Of a DNA stretch of 64,000 nucleotides, positions 44,840-52,460 are shown in pieces. Positions within the stretch are counted from its first letter, which is position 1. Every line of letters begins with the position of its first letter. The notes under the pieces are model-generated. The model saw only the letters and a list, made by a program, of their open reading frames with translations, was not told the DNA's origin and did not search any database. Position numbers and translations under genes: made by a program. The DNA is from JAHBVH01 sp034432375 (GTDB lineage: Bacteria > Chloroflexota > Anaerolineae > Caldilineales > Caldilineaceae), in NCBI GenBank assembly GCA_034432375.1, contig DAOUCA010000207.1, forward strand, positions 1 through 64,000, given 5' to 3'.

Positions 44840-45118
44840 TCATGTGACAAGATGCTCCTCAGCCAAGGGGGAGGCCACGCCCAACTCTTCGTCTAGGAAC
44901 TCCAATTCACGGAGGAGTTCAAGTGTCTCTTGCGCGGATTTCTCATCCAATTCGGTAATGGCAAAGCCAACATGGACAATGGCATAGCTACCGATTTTGA
45001 TCTCTGGCACATAGGCCAGGCAGACTTCTTTGGTCACGCCACCAAAGTCGACCTTGCCCATGGGAATGCCCTGACTTTCATAGACTTCGACAATTCTACC
45101 AGGTATACCAAGGCACAT
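44840..45118 (-). CDS. hypC: Hydrogenase maturation chaperone HypC
   Basis: This 92-residue protein begins MCLGIPGRIVEVYE, with Cys2 that binds the iron unit after removal of Met1. VDFGGVTKEVCLAYVPEIKI and GSYAIVHVGFAITELDEKSA are the usual HypC core. With HypD it carries the Fe(CN)2CO group to the hydrogenase large subunit. AAGGAAG precedes the ATG. It is the first gene of the operon; hypA, hypB and all hydrogenase structural genes are absent from this window. Confidence 0.95.
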   Translation of the reverse strand: MCLGIPGRIVEVYESQGIPMGKVDFGGVTKEVCLAYVPEIKIGSYAIVHVGFAITELDEKSAQETLELLRELEFLDEELGVASPLAEEHLVT

Positions 45119-45379
45119 AACAGACTTCCTTTTTTATCTTGACAGATGCAAGGAATTGTCACAGAAACACAAATGTACAAAATATGCTCCTGAAAGATCT
45201 TTCTATTGCCCATCCTCACATTGATTTACTATAAATCCGAAATTTCTCTGTTTCTTTGGGCTACAACCGAAGTTACGGATAGATTCACATATAAATATAG
45301 CGCACAATGGCAGAAAATGCAGCAATGACGCTAACAATGTCCGGGCAAATGAAACGTTGCACACAGAATAAATCCCTCT

Positions 45380-46858
45380 TCATTCCAAATCAGCCGAGGT
45401 TGTCGTCACATCCACCTCAATGGTAATCGATGAGACCCAGCCAGCGGGCAGAGTGCCTAACGTACATGTAACAATTCCGCTGGAATAGGCGCAATCTACA
45501 CTGGCAGAGCGGAAGATCACGCCGGCTGGCAATGGATCGGTCACAATTACATTCTCCGCGCTGCGTGGGCCATGATTCGTCACCACAATGGTATAAGTGA
45601 GCGGTTTGCCAGCAATGACAGGATTAGGAGAGCTGTACTTTACAATAGTGAGGTCAGCAAGAGGTATCGGGGTAACGGTTGGCGTAGCCGTGGGTGTTGG
45701 CGTATGGGTGGGTGTTGGCGTATGGGTGGGTGTTGGGGTAGAAGTTAGCGTAGCAGTAGGTGTAGACGTGGGAGCAGGAGTAGGCGTGCGGGTAGGTGTT
45801 GGGGTAGAAGTTAGCGTAGCAGTAGGTGTTAAAGAAGGCGTAGGTGTTAAAGTACGAGTAGGCATAGGCGTTAAAGTACGGGTAGGCGTTGGGGAGGTAG
45901 TCGCGGTTGGTGTGAAGGTGGGCGTACTGGCAGGACAAGCACCTTTCAGGTTGCCGACAAATTCTGGTTGGTGTACTTCCGACGTTGTGATCAGCGAACG
46001 CACGGCCACGGCACCATCAATGTTGCCACCGGTTTTTATCTCAGCCAAAGGGGCCAGGAGCGCGCCCATAAAGTTTCGGCTATTCAGGTTGATCGTTTTG
46101 GCTTCATAAAAATTCCAAATCACATTGGCACGCCAACTTTTGTTGACAAAATTACCAACCTTATTGCCATTGCTCCAATTGACCGTGGTGCCCGCCACAT
46201 TGATAATAAGGGTAGTGGCACTTTGCGGGTAGAGTTCAATCTGCTGGACGAGCGAGTTATCAAAAATATCTTTTGCATTGACTTGAAAGGTAGCCACCCC
46301 TGCACTGTTTACACTATTGGCGGTAAAGCGTAATGGCCCTGGCTGACCCACCGGGAGCGTTACGCTGTTATTTGCCCCAGTCTGCGCTAATTCTAGCGAA
46401 CCAGCTTGGAGCGCGGCAGTGAGCGCCGTGTCGGAGAGCGTATTGTCCGCAATCAACGCCCCGCCCCCATTAAAATTGATGATGCGACCGTTGCGTTGTC
46501 CTCCCAAGCGTAGGCTACCGGCGTTTAGGTTCAGGGGGTTGCCCGCCGCTAGATTCCCCACCACGGTCAAGGTGGATTCCGTTGCCGGCGCTGTGCCAAG
46601 ACGCATGGCAAAGGTGGCAGAATTGCTACTCACCAAGTTGCCACCAACAAAAGTACGCCCCTCTACATCCGAAGTGGTGGAAAGGTCATCGAGCGTGGTT
46701 AGATTATAATAGGCCATCGCACTGCTGAGGTCACTCAGATTCGTTTGACAGTCGGCCGCTTGCAGGGGGAGTGCGAGTGGGGGCCAGGGAATAATACAGT
46801 GACAGAGTGCAAGAATTGTGAGAGAAAGGAAGAGTATCCAAGAGCGTTGACGAATCAT
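45380..46858 (-). CDS. Choice-of-anchor A surface protein with Thr/Pro stalk and DUF11 end
   Basis: This 492-residue exported protein begins with a signal peptide (ILFLSLTILALCHCIIPW). A choice-of-anchor A domain fills about residues 40-310, with SDVEGRTFVGGNLVSSNSAT, IINFNGGGALIADN and VIWNFYEAKTINLNSRNFMG. A Thr/Pro-rich stalk follows (about 313-400, TPTPTRTLTPMPTRTLTPTP). The end is a DUF11 repeat (LADLTIVKYSSPNPVIAGKP). That repeat stops at TTSADLE, before the strand and NN motif that normally close DUF11, so the protein is probably truncated. It may be an envelope or matrix protein like the larger one at 29770. Confidence 0.82.
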   Translation of the reverse strand: MIRQRSWILFLSLTILALCHCIIPWPPLALPLQAADCQTNLSDLSSAMAYYNLTTLDDLSTTSDVEGRTFVGGNLVSSNSATFAMRLGTAPATESTLTVVGNLAAGNPLNLNAGSLRLGGQRNGRIINFNGGGALIADNTLSDTALTAALQAGSLELAQTGANNSVTLPVGQPGPLRFTANSVNSAGVATFQVNAKDIFDNSLVQQIELYPQSATTLIINVAGTTVNWSNGNKVGNFVNKSWRANVIWNFYEAKTINLNSRNFMGALLAPLAEIKTGGNIDGAVAVRSLITTSEVHQPEFVGNLKGACPASTPTFTPTATTSPTPTRTLTPMPTRTLTPTPSLTPTATLTSTPTPTRTPTPAPTSTPTATLTSTPTPTHTPTPTHTPTPTATPTVTPIPLADLTIVKYSSPNPVIAGKPLTYTIVVTNHGPRSAENVIVTDPLPAGVIFRSASVDCAYSSGIVTCTLGTLPAGWVSSITIEVDVTTTSADLE

Positions 46859-46918
46859 GAAAGTGTGATAAAAGAGCGCAAATACTGAACGAAGACAAAC
46901 TATTTTTCTGCTTCTTCA

Positions 46919-47028
46919 GGCGCTCAGGGGTTGATAAAAGAGTAGCGCCGGTTGAGTAGCGCCGGTTGAGTAACGCCGGTTGAGTAGCGCCGCGTATCGA
47001 AACCAAAGCGGTTTACTCCCTGAGCGCC
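46919..47028. repeat. Inverted-end element with 14-base tandem repeats
   Basis: GGCGCTCAGGG at 46919-46929 and CCCTGAGCGCC at 47018-47028 are exact inverted ends. Inside, GAGTAGCGCCGGTT (one copy with TAACG) is repeated three and a half times from 46940 to 46992, followed by CGTATCGAAAC. The pair GTTTCGATACGC and GCTACTCAACCGGC also occurs in the element at 58731-58802. Confidence 0.8.
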
Positions 47029-47182
47029 CAAAGAACCTCTTTGCGATTCAACTCGAAATAAAACCAAATCATAGTATAGGCTAGCTCTCCAGAGAGATGA
47101 ATCAGCCAAAAGTCGCAACCTTTTTGCGGCTAACTCTATAGTTCAACCAATTACAAAAAATTTAAACGGAAATTGGCAGACC

Positions 47183-47839
47183 ATGCAAGCAATTATCTTT
47201 GACTTTGACGGGACCATGATTGAAACTGAAGGGCCGGACTTTCAGACGTGGCAGGAGATCTTTTGGGAACACAAATGCGAATTGCCATTGGCGACCTGGG
47301 TCGGCTACATCGGCACGGCGGCGGGCACCTTTGATCCCTATCGACTATTGGAGTCAGAGAGTGGGCAGGCGGTTGACCGAGAGGCAATCCGCGCGGTGCG
47401 GCGGCAACGCTTTCGAGAATTGGTGGCGCAAGAGCCCTTGCGACCCGGCGTCGAAGCGCTCTTGGATGCGGCAGAGGCCGAGGCCATTCCACTGGCGATT
47501 GCCTCTAGTTCGACGCGTGATTGGGTGGAAGAGAATCTGGCACAGCGCAAGCTACGGCAGCGCTTTCGCTTCGTTCACACCGTCAATGATGCCCGCCGTG
47601 GCAAGCCAGACCCGGAGCTCTACCTAATGACGGTGGCCGCGCTCGGGGTTGACGCGGCCACCGTCGTGGCGCTGGAAGATTCGTACAATGGCATGTTGGC
47701 GGCCAAACGAGCCGGGTTGGCCTGTGTTGTCGCGCCGAATGTGTTGACGCGCGGGTTGGATTTTGCCGAAGCGGATCTGATGGTTGGTTCGCTGGCGGAG
47801 GTGGATTTGGCGCGGTTGCGGGGGTTGATTGCCACGTGA
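47183..47839 (+). CDS. HAD-family phosphatase/phosphomutase-like hydrolase
   Basis: This 218-residue protein has the four HAD motifs: FDFDGTMIETEGPD at 6-19 with the nucleophile Asp, IASSSTRDWV near 109-118, GKPDPELYL near 149-157 and LEDSYNGMLAAKRAG near 170-184. The alpha-helical cap between motifs I and II is the type seen in beta-phosphoglucomutase and related sugar-phosphate phosphatases. The substrate is unknown. It lies alone between two surface-protein genes; a palindrome follows its stop codon. Confidence 0.92.
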   Translation: MQAIIFDFDGTMIETEGPDFQTWQEIFWEHKCELPLATWVGYIGTAAGTFDPYRLLESESGQAVDREAIRAVRRQRFRELVAQEPLRPGVEALLDAAEAEAIPLAIASSSTRDWVEENLAQRKLRQRFRFVHTVNDARRGKPDPELYLMTVAALGVDAATVVALEDSYNGMLAAKRAGLACVVAPNVLTRGLDFAEADLMVGSLAEVDLARLRGLIAT

Positions 47840-47901
47840 AGCGGCAGGTGTCGGCGTCAGCTAGGATTGCACCAACAACGCAGACGCGCGGAGAGCCAAA
47901 C

Positions 47902-47946
47902 GGTGAAATCGATTCACTTCCCATCACCAGTTGAATCGATTTCACC
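47902..47946. terminator. 15-bp perfect hairpin after the HAD gene
   Basis: GGTGAAATCGATTCA at 47902-47916 pairs exactly with TGAATCGATTTCACC at 47932-47946 around 15 bases. It lies between converging genes and could end transcription from either side. No T-run is present, so a repeat element or protein-binding site is also possible. Confidence 0.45.
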
Positions 47947-48066
47947 CATACATCACTTATCTGCTTGAGGAGTTACCTATTTTTCGGGCTGCGCGCCCAA
48001 TGGGCACCTGCTAAAAGCAGCCTACGCAACCGGCAAACCACGTAAGTTTTAGGCTTATTGCAAATC

Positions 48067-49920
48067 TCATTTTCCTGATGCAAGGCTGGCCGGATCCAGG
48101 ATTGTCCGATCGCCCATCACTGGATCGACGCGCACGACTGCCTGCAAGCCCACATCCCCTACCACCAGATGGCCATCCTCCTCTACAGTAACGTCATTCG
48201 GCGTTTTAAAAGCCGGCCCGCTGCCTGTGTTTGCATCCGAGACGATGGTCCGATCACCTGTCACTGGGTCCACCCGAACGACACCGCGCAGGCCCACGTC
48301 TACCAAGACCAAATTGCCGTCTCGCTCCACTGAAATGTCGCGCGGCTGGATAAATTCCGGCCCGGTTCCTACGTTGTCACTCGATACGATCGTACGATCA
48401 CCGGTCACTGGGTCCACGCGGACAATCGCCTTTAGACCAGAGTCCGCCACCATCAGATTTCCATTGGCCTCGATGGCAATGCCAAAGGTTTGGCCAAAGC
48501 CGGCACCGCTTCCCGTGTTTGCATCCGAGACGATGGTGCGATCACCAGTCACAGCGTCCACCCGGACAACTGCGGCCAAGCCAATATCCCCGATCACGAA
48601 ATCACCGTCGTCTTCTCTATCAATCACATGCGGGGTCGCAAGACTAGGACCGACTCCAGTGCTGTCATCCGAGAAGATCGTGCGCGCGCCCGTCACCGGA
48701 TCCACCCGAAAAAGCGCGCGTCGGCCCTCATCCACCACAATCAGATTGCCATCGCCCTCTATAGTAACGCCGACATTCTGATGAAAGGGTGTGCCAGCTC
48801 CCGTGCTTGGCCCCGTGACAATCGTGCGTGCGAAGGTGACTGCGTCTACCCGAACGATCGCTTCTGCGCCTTCATCCGCCACCACGAGATTCCCATTGCT
48901 TTCTACCGCAACGCTAACCGGTCGCTCAAGACCGCCATCATCTTTTTTGCGGGCAATAGAAAGAATGGTCCGATCACCTGTTACCGGGTCCACACGCAGG
49001 ATCGCCTGCATGCCGACGTCACCTACCACCAGATTCCCATTGCGCTCAATGGTGATCGCACGCGGTTGAATAAATTTCGTCCCGGCTCCCGTGCTGACAT
49101 CGGAAACGATGTTGCGTTCGCCCGTCGCCGGGTCGACCCGTATGATCATTTCCTGACCTACATCCGCCACGACCAAAGTGCCGTTGTCCTCGGCCGAAAT
49201 ACCGGCAGGGTTGCCAAAGCCCTTGCCGGTTCCGGTACCGTCATCAGAGAGCATTGTTCGATCACCCGTTACCGGGTCCACTCGTATGACTGCGGCCAAG
49301 CCAGAATCCGCCACCAGCAGGTTGCCATCGCCATCAATTGCGATAGCGAAAGGCGTTCGAAAGGCCGGCCCGGTGCCGACTCTTTCATGCGAGACGATCG
49401 TCCGATTGCCGGTCGACGGATCCACGCTGATGACCGCCCGCACACCGGCATCTAACACAATGATAGTGCCGTCGCGCCCGACGACGATGCCATCAGGTGC
49501 GCCAAAGCCGCGCCCTCCTGTGCCGGTCGCTTTATTCGAGACAATCGTCCGATTACCCGTCGCCCGATCCACCCGCATCACTGCGCTTAATCCCAAATCG
49601 GCCACAACCAGATTAGCGTCATTTTCAATGGCAATCGCAAAGGGCTGGACAAAGCCCGGCCCTTTGCCGGTGTCGATATCCGAGACAATGACCCGATTTC
49701 CGGTCACCAGATCTACGTGGACAACCGCTTGTAGGCCCTCATCCACCACCAACACATTGCCAGCCTCATCTATGGCAACACCGCGCGGGGAGCGAAAGCC
49801 AGGGCCGGTTCCAACTTCGCCGTCCGTGTGTCCCTCTGCCGTAACGCATGCACTCAAGCCAACCAGCAGCAGCAGGAACAGTCCAACAACAAACAATGTT
49901 CGTCGAAATGGTATGTACAT
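48067..49920 (-). CDS. Twelve-repeat NHL/SMP-30-like beta-propeller lipoprotein
   Basis: This 617-residue protein starts with LFVVGLFLLLLVGLSAC, a lipoprotein signal ending at Cys25. The rest is made of twelve units of about 48 residues, each carrying a form of VVRVDPVTGDRTIVSD followed by GFxxPxGIAIExDGNLVVAD. This is the pattern of NHL-type propellers; twelve blades would give two six-bladed rings. Units 9 and 11 are nearly alike at DNA level, a sign of recent duplication or conversion. It probably sits on the outer face of the membrane and binds a ligand or another protein. No catalytic motif is seen. Confidence 0.85.
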   Translation of the reverse strand: MYIPFRRTLFVVGLFLLLLVGLSACVTAEGHTDGEVGTGPGFRSPRGVAIDEAGNVLVVDEGLQAVVHVDLVTGNRVIVSDIDTGKGPGFVQPFAIAIENDANLVVADLGLSAVMRVDRATGNRTIVSNKATGTGGRGFGAPDGIVVGRDGTIIVLDAGVRAVISVDPSTGNRTIVSHERVGTGPAFRTPFAIAIDGDGNLLVADSGLAAVIRVDPVTGDRTMLSDDGTGTGKGFGNPAGISAEDNGTLVVADVGQEMIIRVDPATGERNIVSDVSTGAGTKFIQPRAITIERNGNLVVGDVGMQAILRVDPVTGDRTILSIARKKDDGGLERPVSVAVESNGNLVVADEGAEAIVRVDAVTFARTIVTGPSTGAGTPFHQNVGVTIEGDGNLIVVDEGRRALFRVDPVTGARTIFSDDSTGVGPSLATPHVIDREDDGDFVIGDIGLAAVVRVDAVTGDRTIVSDANTGSGAGFGQTFGIAIEANGNLMVADSGLKAIVRVDPVTGDRTIVSSDNVGTGPEFIQPRDISVERDGNLVLVDVGLRGVVRVDPVTGDRTIVSDANTGSGPAFKTPNDVTVEEDGHLVVGDVGLQAVVRVDPVMGDRTILDPASLASGK

Positions 49921-50106
49921 GACAACGCCCTTTCTCTGTTTATAAAAATAAGTTATGGATGGGTATTATGTGCTGCGTGAACGTCCACTGCACGCTCACC
50001 TGTTACTGGATGTACATTTCTTTTTGGTAAAATGGACCATTTGCAGACGCATTCTGTTTATCTGCGCCTATCGACCATAGGTTACCGGAAAGCAAAGTGG
50101 CTGAAC

Positions 50107-50228
50107 AGTGTCACCTGTCATGTTTGTTAGTTAATGGCCATTTGTCATTCGTTGTGGGTTGCTAGGTTCGGTTGACATTTGGCAAAAGCAACAGATAACC
50201 CAAAAGTGTCACCTATCACTGGGCAACT
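50107..50228. promoter_or_regulatory. Regulatory region before the histidine kinase gene
   Basis: AGTGTCACCTGTCA at 50107-50120 and AGTGTCACCTATCA at 50215-50228 are direct copies with one difference, each holding two TGTCA-like units seven bases apart. TTGACA at 50172-50177 with GATAAC at 50194-50199 is a candidate promoter between them; TATAAT at 50244-50249 would give a leaderless transcript. The gap spans 49921-50256. The sites could bind the paired regulator. Confidence 0.35.
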
Positions 50229-50256
50229 ACCTAGCTACGCTGCTATAATTGCCAAC

Positions 50257-51534
50257 ATGAAAACGACAACCTTGGAACGAGGAATTCTTGGTGCGTTTCG
50301 CCTCTTTATTGCCATCCGCCTACTGTTGTGGCTGCTGCTGTATATTCGCGGCGAAAATTTTGCCATGCGTCCGGCCCTGCGCGCATTCGGCATTCAAATT
50401 TTTGCGGTCACGGCCCTGCTCGACGCACTCCTGTTGCTTGCCCTCTTCTGTCCCTTCCTCTACCACACAAATGGCAAACGAACTTTCGCGCTGCTCTTTG
50501 CGGTTAGCAGCAGCGTGCTCCTTGTTGGGCATACCGGAATGCTCTCCTTTGGTGATTTGGCAAGCTTGCCGAGTGCGCTCACCTTTTCCACCCCCTATAC
50601 CATCGCTCTCTTCACCGCCGTGCTTTTTGTCGGCTGGCAATACGACTTGCGTGCAGTATTCTTGTATAGTGGGTCGGTGACCGTGTTGTTGACCTTCTTC
50701 CTGTGGCAATTCAAGTTACTTACTGTGGAGTTAGCAATCCTAACGTTGTTTGTTGCACTGTTGACGATGTTGTTGCCCGGTTGGCTGATCGCCCATATGA
50801 TGACCCAACAGCGTCGACAACAGGCCGGTCTCGCCACAGCATCCATTGAACAGGCGCGCATGAACCAGCAACTGCGCTATTACGCAGCATCGTTGGAAGA
50901 GTTAACGATCAGCCGGGAACGCAATCGGCTGGCGCGCGAACTACATGATACGTTGGCCCATTCATTGAGTGCAGTCACAGTGCAACTGGGTGCCATTGAG
51001 ACGCTTTGGGAGCAGAATCCAACGGCCGCCAAGAGGCTTTTGGCACAGGCGGATGAGAGTGCACGCGATGGTTTGCAGGAAGCCCGGCGCGCCTTGCAAG
51101 CACTGCGCACTTCACCACTCGAGGATTTGGGGCTCACCCTAGCGTTAGAAGCGTTGGCCCAAGAAGCCGCGGCGCGCGCCGGTGCGGCGCTCACGCTCTC
51201 TTTGCCCGAAGACAACTTGAGCTTTCTCGAAGCGTACATCGAACAGAATATCTATCGGATCGCGCAGGAAGCGTTGGAAAACTGCGTGCGCCACGCTGAA
51301 GCAAAGCGGATTTTGGTCACGCTAATGGGTTCGACCGCATTGATTACGCTGACGATCAAGGATGACGGTATGGGGTTCGACACGGCAAGTGTAATGCCAA
51401 ACACGCCGACCAGAGTCGATCATTATGGACTGGCAGGTATGCATGAGCGTTCAAGTATGATTGGCGGCACCTTGACCGTAGAAAGCGCGCCCGGCGCGGG
51501 TACCAGGATTCAGCTTTCTTTGCAGATCAGATAA
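50257..51534 (+). CDS. Sensor histidine kinase (NarX/DesK type)
   Basis: This 425-residue protein has about six N-terminal membrane helices (residues 10-185) with no large outer domain, then a coiled linker. ELHDTLAHSLSAVTVQLGAI near 228-247 is the HisKA_3 dimer helix with the phosphorylated His near 230. NIYRIAQEALENCVRHAEA and LTIKDDGMGFD with HYGLAGMHERSSMIGG form the HATPase_c ATP site. Start ATG 50257 is chosen because a TATAAT lies 8 bases before it and the longer frame from 50179 lacks a ribosome site. It pairs with the response regulator at 51775. The signal sensed is unknown. Confidence 0.9.
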   Translation: MKTTTLERGILGAFRLFIAIRLLLWLLLYIRGENFAMRPALRAFGIQIFAVTALLDALLLLALFCPFLYHTNGKRTFALLFAVSSSVLLVGHTGMLSFGDLASLPSALTFSTPYTIALFTAVLFVGWQYDLRAVFLYSGSVTVLLTFFLWQFKLLTVELAILTLFVALLTMLLPGWLIAHMMTQQRRQQAGLATASIEQARMNQQLRYYAASLEELTISRERNRLARELHDTLAHSLSAVTVQLGAIETLWEQNPTAAKRLLAQADESARDGLQEARRALQALRTSPLEDLGLTLALEALAQEAAARAGAALTLSLPEDNLSFLEAYIEQNIYRIAQEALENCVRHAEAKRILVTLMGSTALITLTIKDDGMGFDTASVMPNTPTRVDHYGLAGMHERSSMIGGTLTVESAPGAGTRIQLSLQIR

Positions 51535-51548
51535 CATAAATGCCGGTG

Positions 51549-51637
51549 GACCGACCCTCATCACTAACCCTTCTTCCCTCCTGCGAGAAGGAAACCTAAC
51601 TCCTTTCGCCCATTCTGGGCGAGGGGGTGAGGGCCGA
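51549..51637. repeat. GACCCTCATCAC/GGTGAGGGCC inverted repeat
   Basis: ACCCTCATCACTAACCC near 51553 and GGGGGTGAGGGCCG near 51622-51637 form imperfect arms, with an inner CTCCTGCGAGAAGG pair. It is a common style of dispersed repeat. It separates the kinase and regulator genes together with the 51646-51734 elements. Confidence 0.6.
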
Positions 51638-51645
51638 TTTTGATA

Positions 51646-51686
51646 TCAGGGAACATGCCTAGGCGGCACCAATAACAATGAAAACT
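51646..51686. repeat. Copy of the 41-base repeat also at 29423
   Basis: TCAGG-GAACATGCCTAGGCGGCACC and AATAACAATGAAAACT match the segment at 29423-29463 with about four differences. The neighbouring palindrome differs between the two places, so the 41-base segment moves or recombines as a unit. Confidence 0.75.
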
Positions 51687-51734
51687 GGGAGCGCCGGCAT
51701 CCCTGTCGGCAGGGATGCCGGCGCTCCCAGTTTT
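51681..51734. terminator. 25-bp perfect hairpin with T-run
   Basis: Bases 51681-51705 and 51710-51734 pair exactly around TCGG, a stable tetraloop setting. TTTTT lies at the end of the right arm and AAAA at the start of the left, so it could act as a bidirectional terminator. Its place between kinase and regulator genes would reduce read-through. It could equally be a repeat element. Confidence 0.65.
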
Positions 51735-51774
51735 TACATATCAGGCAATGCGTGCCATTACGGGGGAAACCAAC

Positions 51775-52434
51775 ATGATTCGCGTCTTGATTATTGATGA
51801 CCAAGGAGTAGTGCGCGCCAGTCTGGCTGCAATTTTGGAGAGTGATCCAGAGATAGAAGTGGTGGGACAAGGCGGCAACGGTGAGGAAGCACTGGCACTG
51901 GTCGCCACCCATGCTCCGGATCTGATTCTCATGGATTTGCAGATGCCGGTGATGAATGGCGTACAGGCTACCCGTCGCCTCAAACGCGAGCACCCAACCG
52001 TACCAGTCCTCGTCTTGACAACCTATGCAGCAAATGAATGGGTCTTTGATGCGATCCATGCCGGTGCAGCCGGCTATCTGCTTAAAGAGATGCGACCGGT
52101 ACAACTCATCGAGGCAATCAAAGGCACAGTCGAGCGCAATACCTTTCTAGATCCAGCGATTGCAGGTAAGGTCTTGCAACAAGCAACACGGCATTTGGGA
52201 CAAACGCGACCGCCTACCCATTTGCTCGATGAATTAACGGCACGTGAGCTTGCTGTGTTGGCCTTGGTGGTCCAGGGGCTCAACAATCGCGAAATCGGCG
52301 AACAACTCCACCTGGCAACCGGGACGGTGCGCAACCATGTCAGCGTGATCATGGAGAAGCTAGCCGTCGCCGATCGCACGCAGGCCGCGGTATTGGCGGT
52401 GCAGTTGGGGTTGGTGGCGATAGATGATAAGTAG
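51775..52434 (+). CDS. NarL/FixJ-family response regulator
   Basis: This 219-residue protein has a receiver domain with the acidic pair Asp8-Asp9 in VLIIDDQGVV, the phosphorylated Asp54 in LILMDLQMPVMNG, Thr in VLTTYA and Lys104 in GYLLKEMRP. A LuxR-type helix-turn-helix follows (about 152-207, LTARELAVLALVVQGLNNRE and GTVRNHVSVIMEKL). It is the natural partner of the HisKA_3 kinase upstream. GGGGGAAA before ATG 51775 sets the start; a longer frame begins in the hairpin and is not likely. Confidence 0.95.
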   Translation: MIRVLIIDDQGVVRASLAAILESDPEIEVVGQGGNGEEALALVATHAPDLILMDLQMPVMNGVQATRRLKREHPTVPVLVLTTYAANEWVFDAIHAGAAGYLLKEMRPVQLIEAIKGTVERNTFLDPAIAGKVLQQATRHLGQTRPPTHLLDELTARELAVLALVVQGLNNREIGEQLHLATGTVRNHVSVIMEKLAVADRTQAAVLAVQLGLVAIDDK

Positions 52435-52460
52435 CAGGTGCAGCCGTATCCACTTGCAAA

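Noticed and set aside
45597..46109. Plus-strand frame with VGVGVWVGVGV repeats
   Set aside because: It is the complement of the Thr/Pro stalk in the choice-of-anchor protein gene.
48227..49945. Several plus-strand frames opposite the propeller gene
   Set aside because: They mirror the 12 repeats of the minus-strand gene, which has a lipoprotein signal and a consistent repeat pattern.
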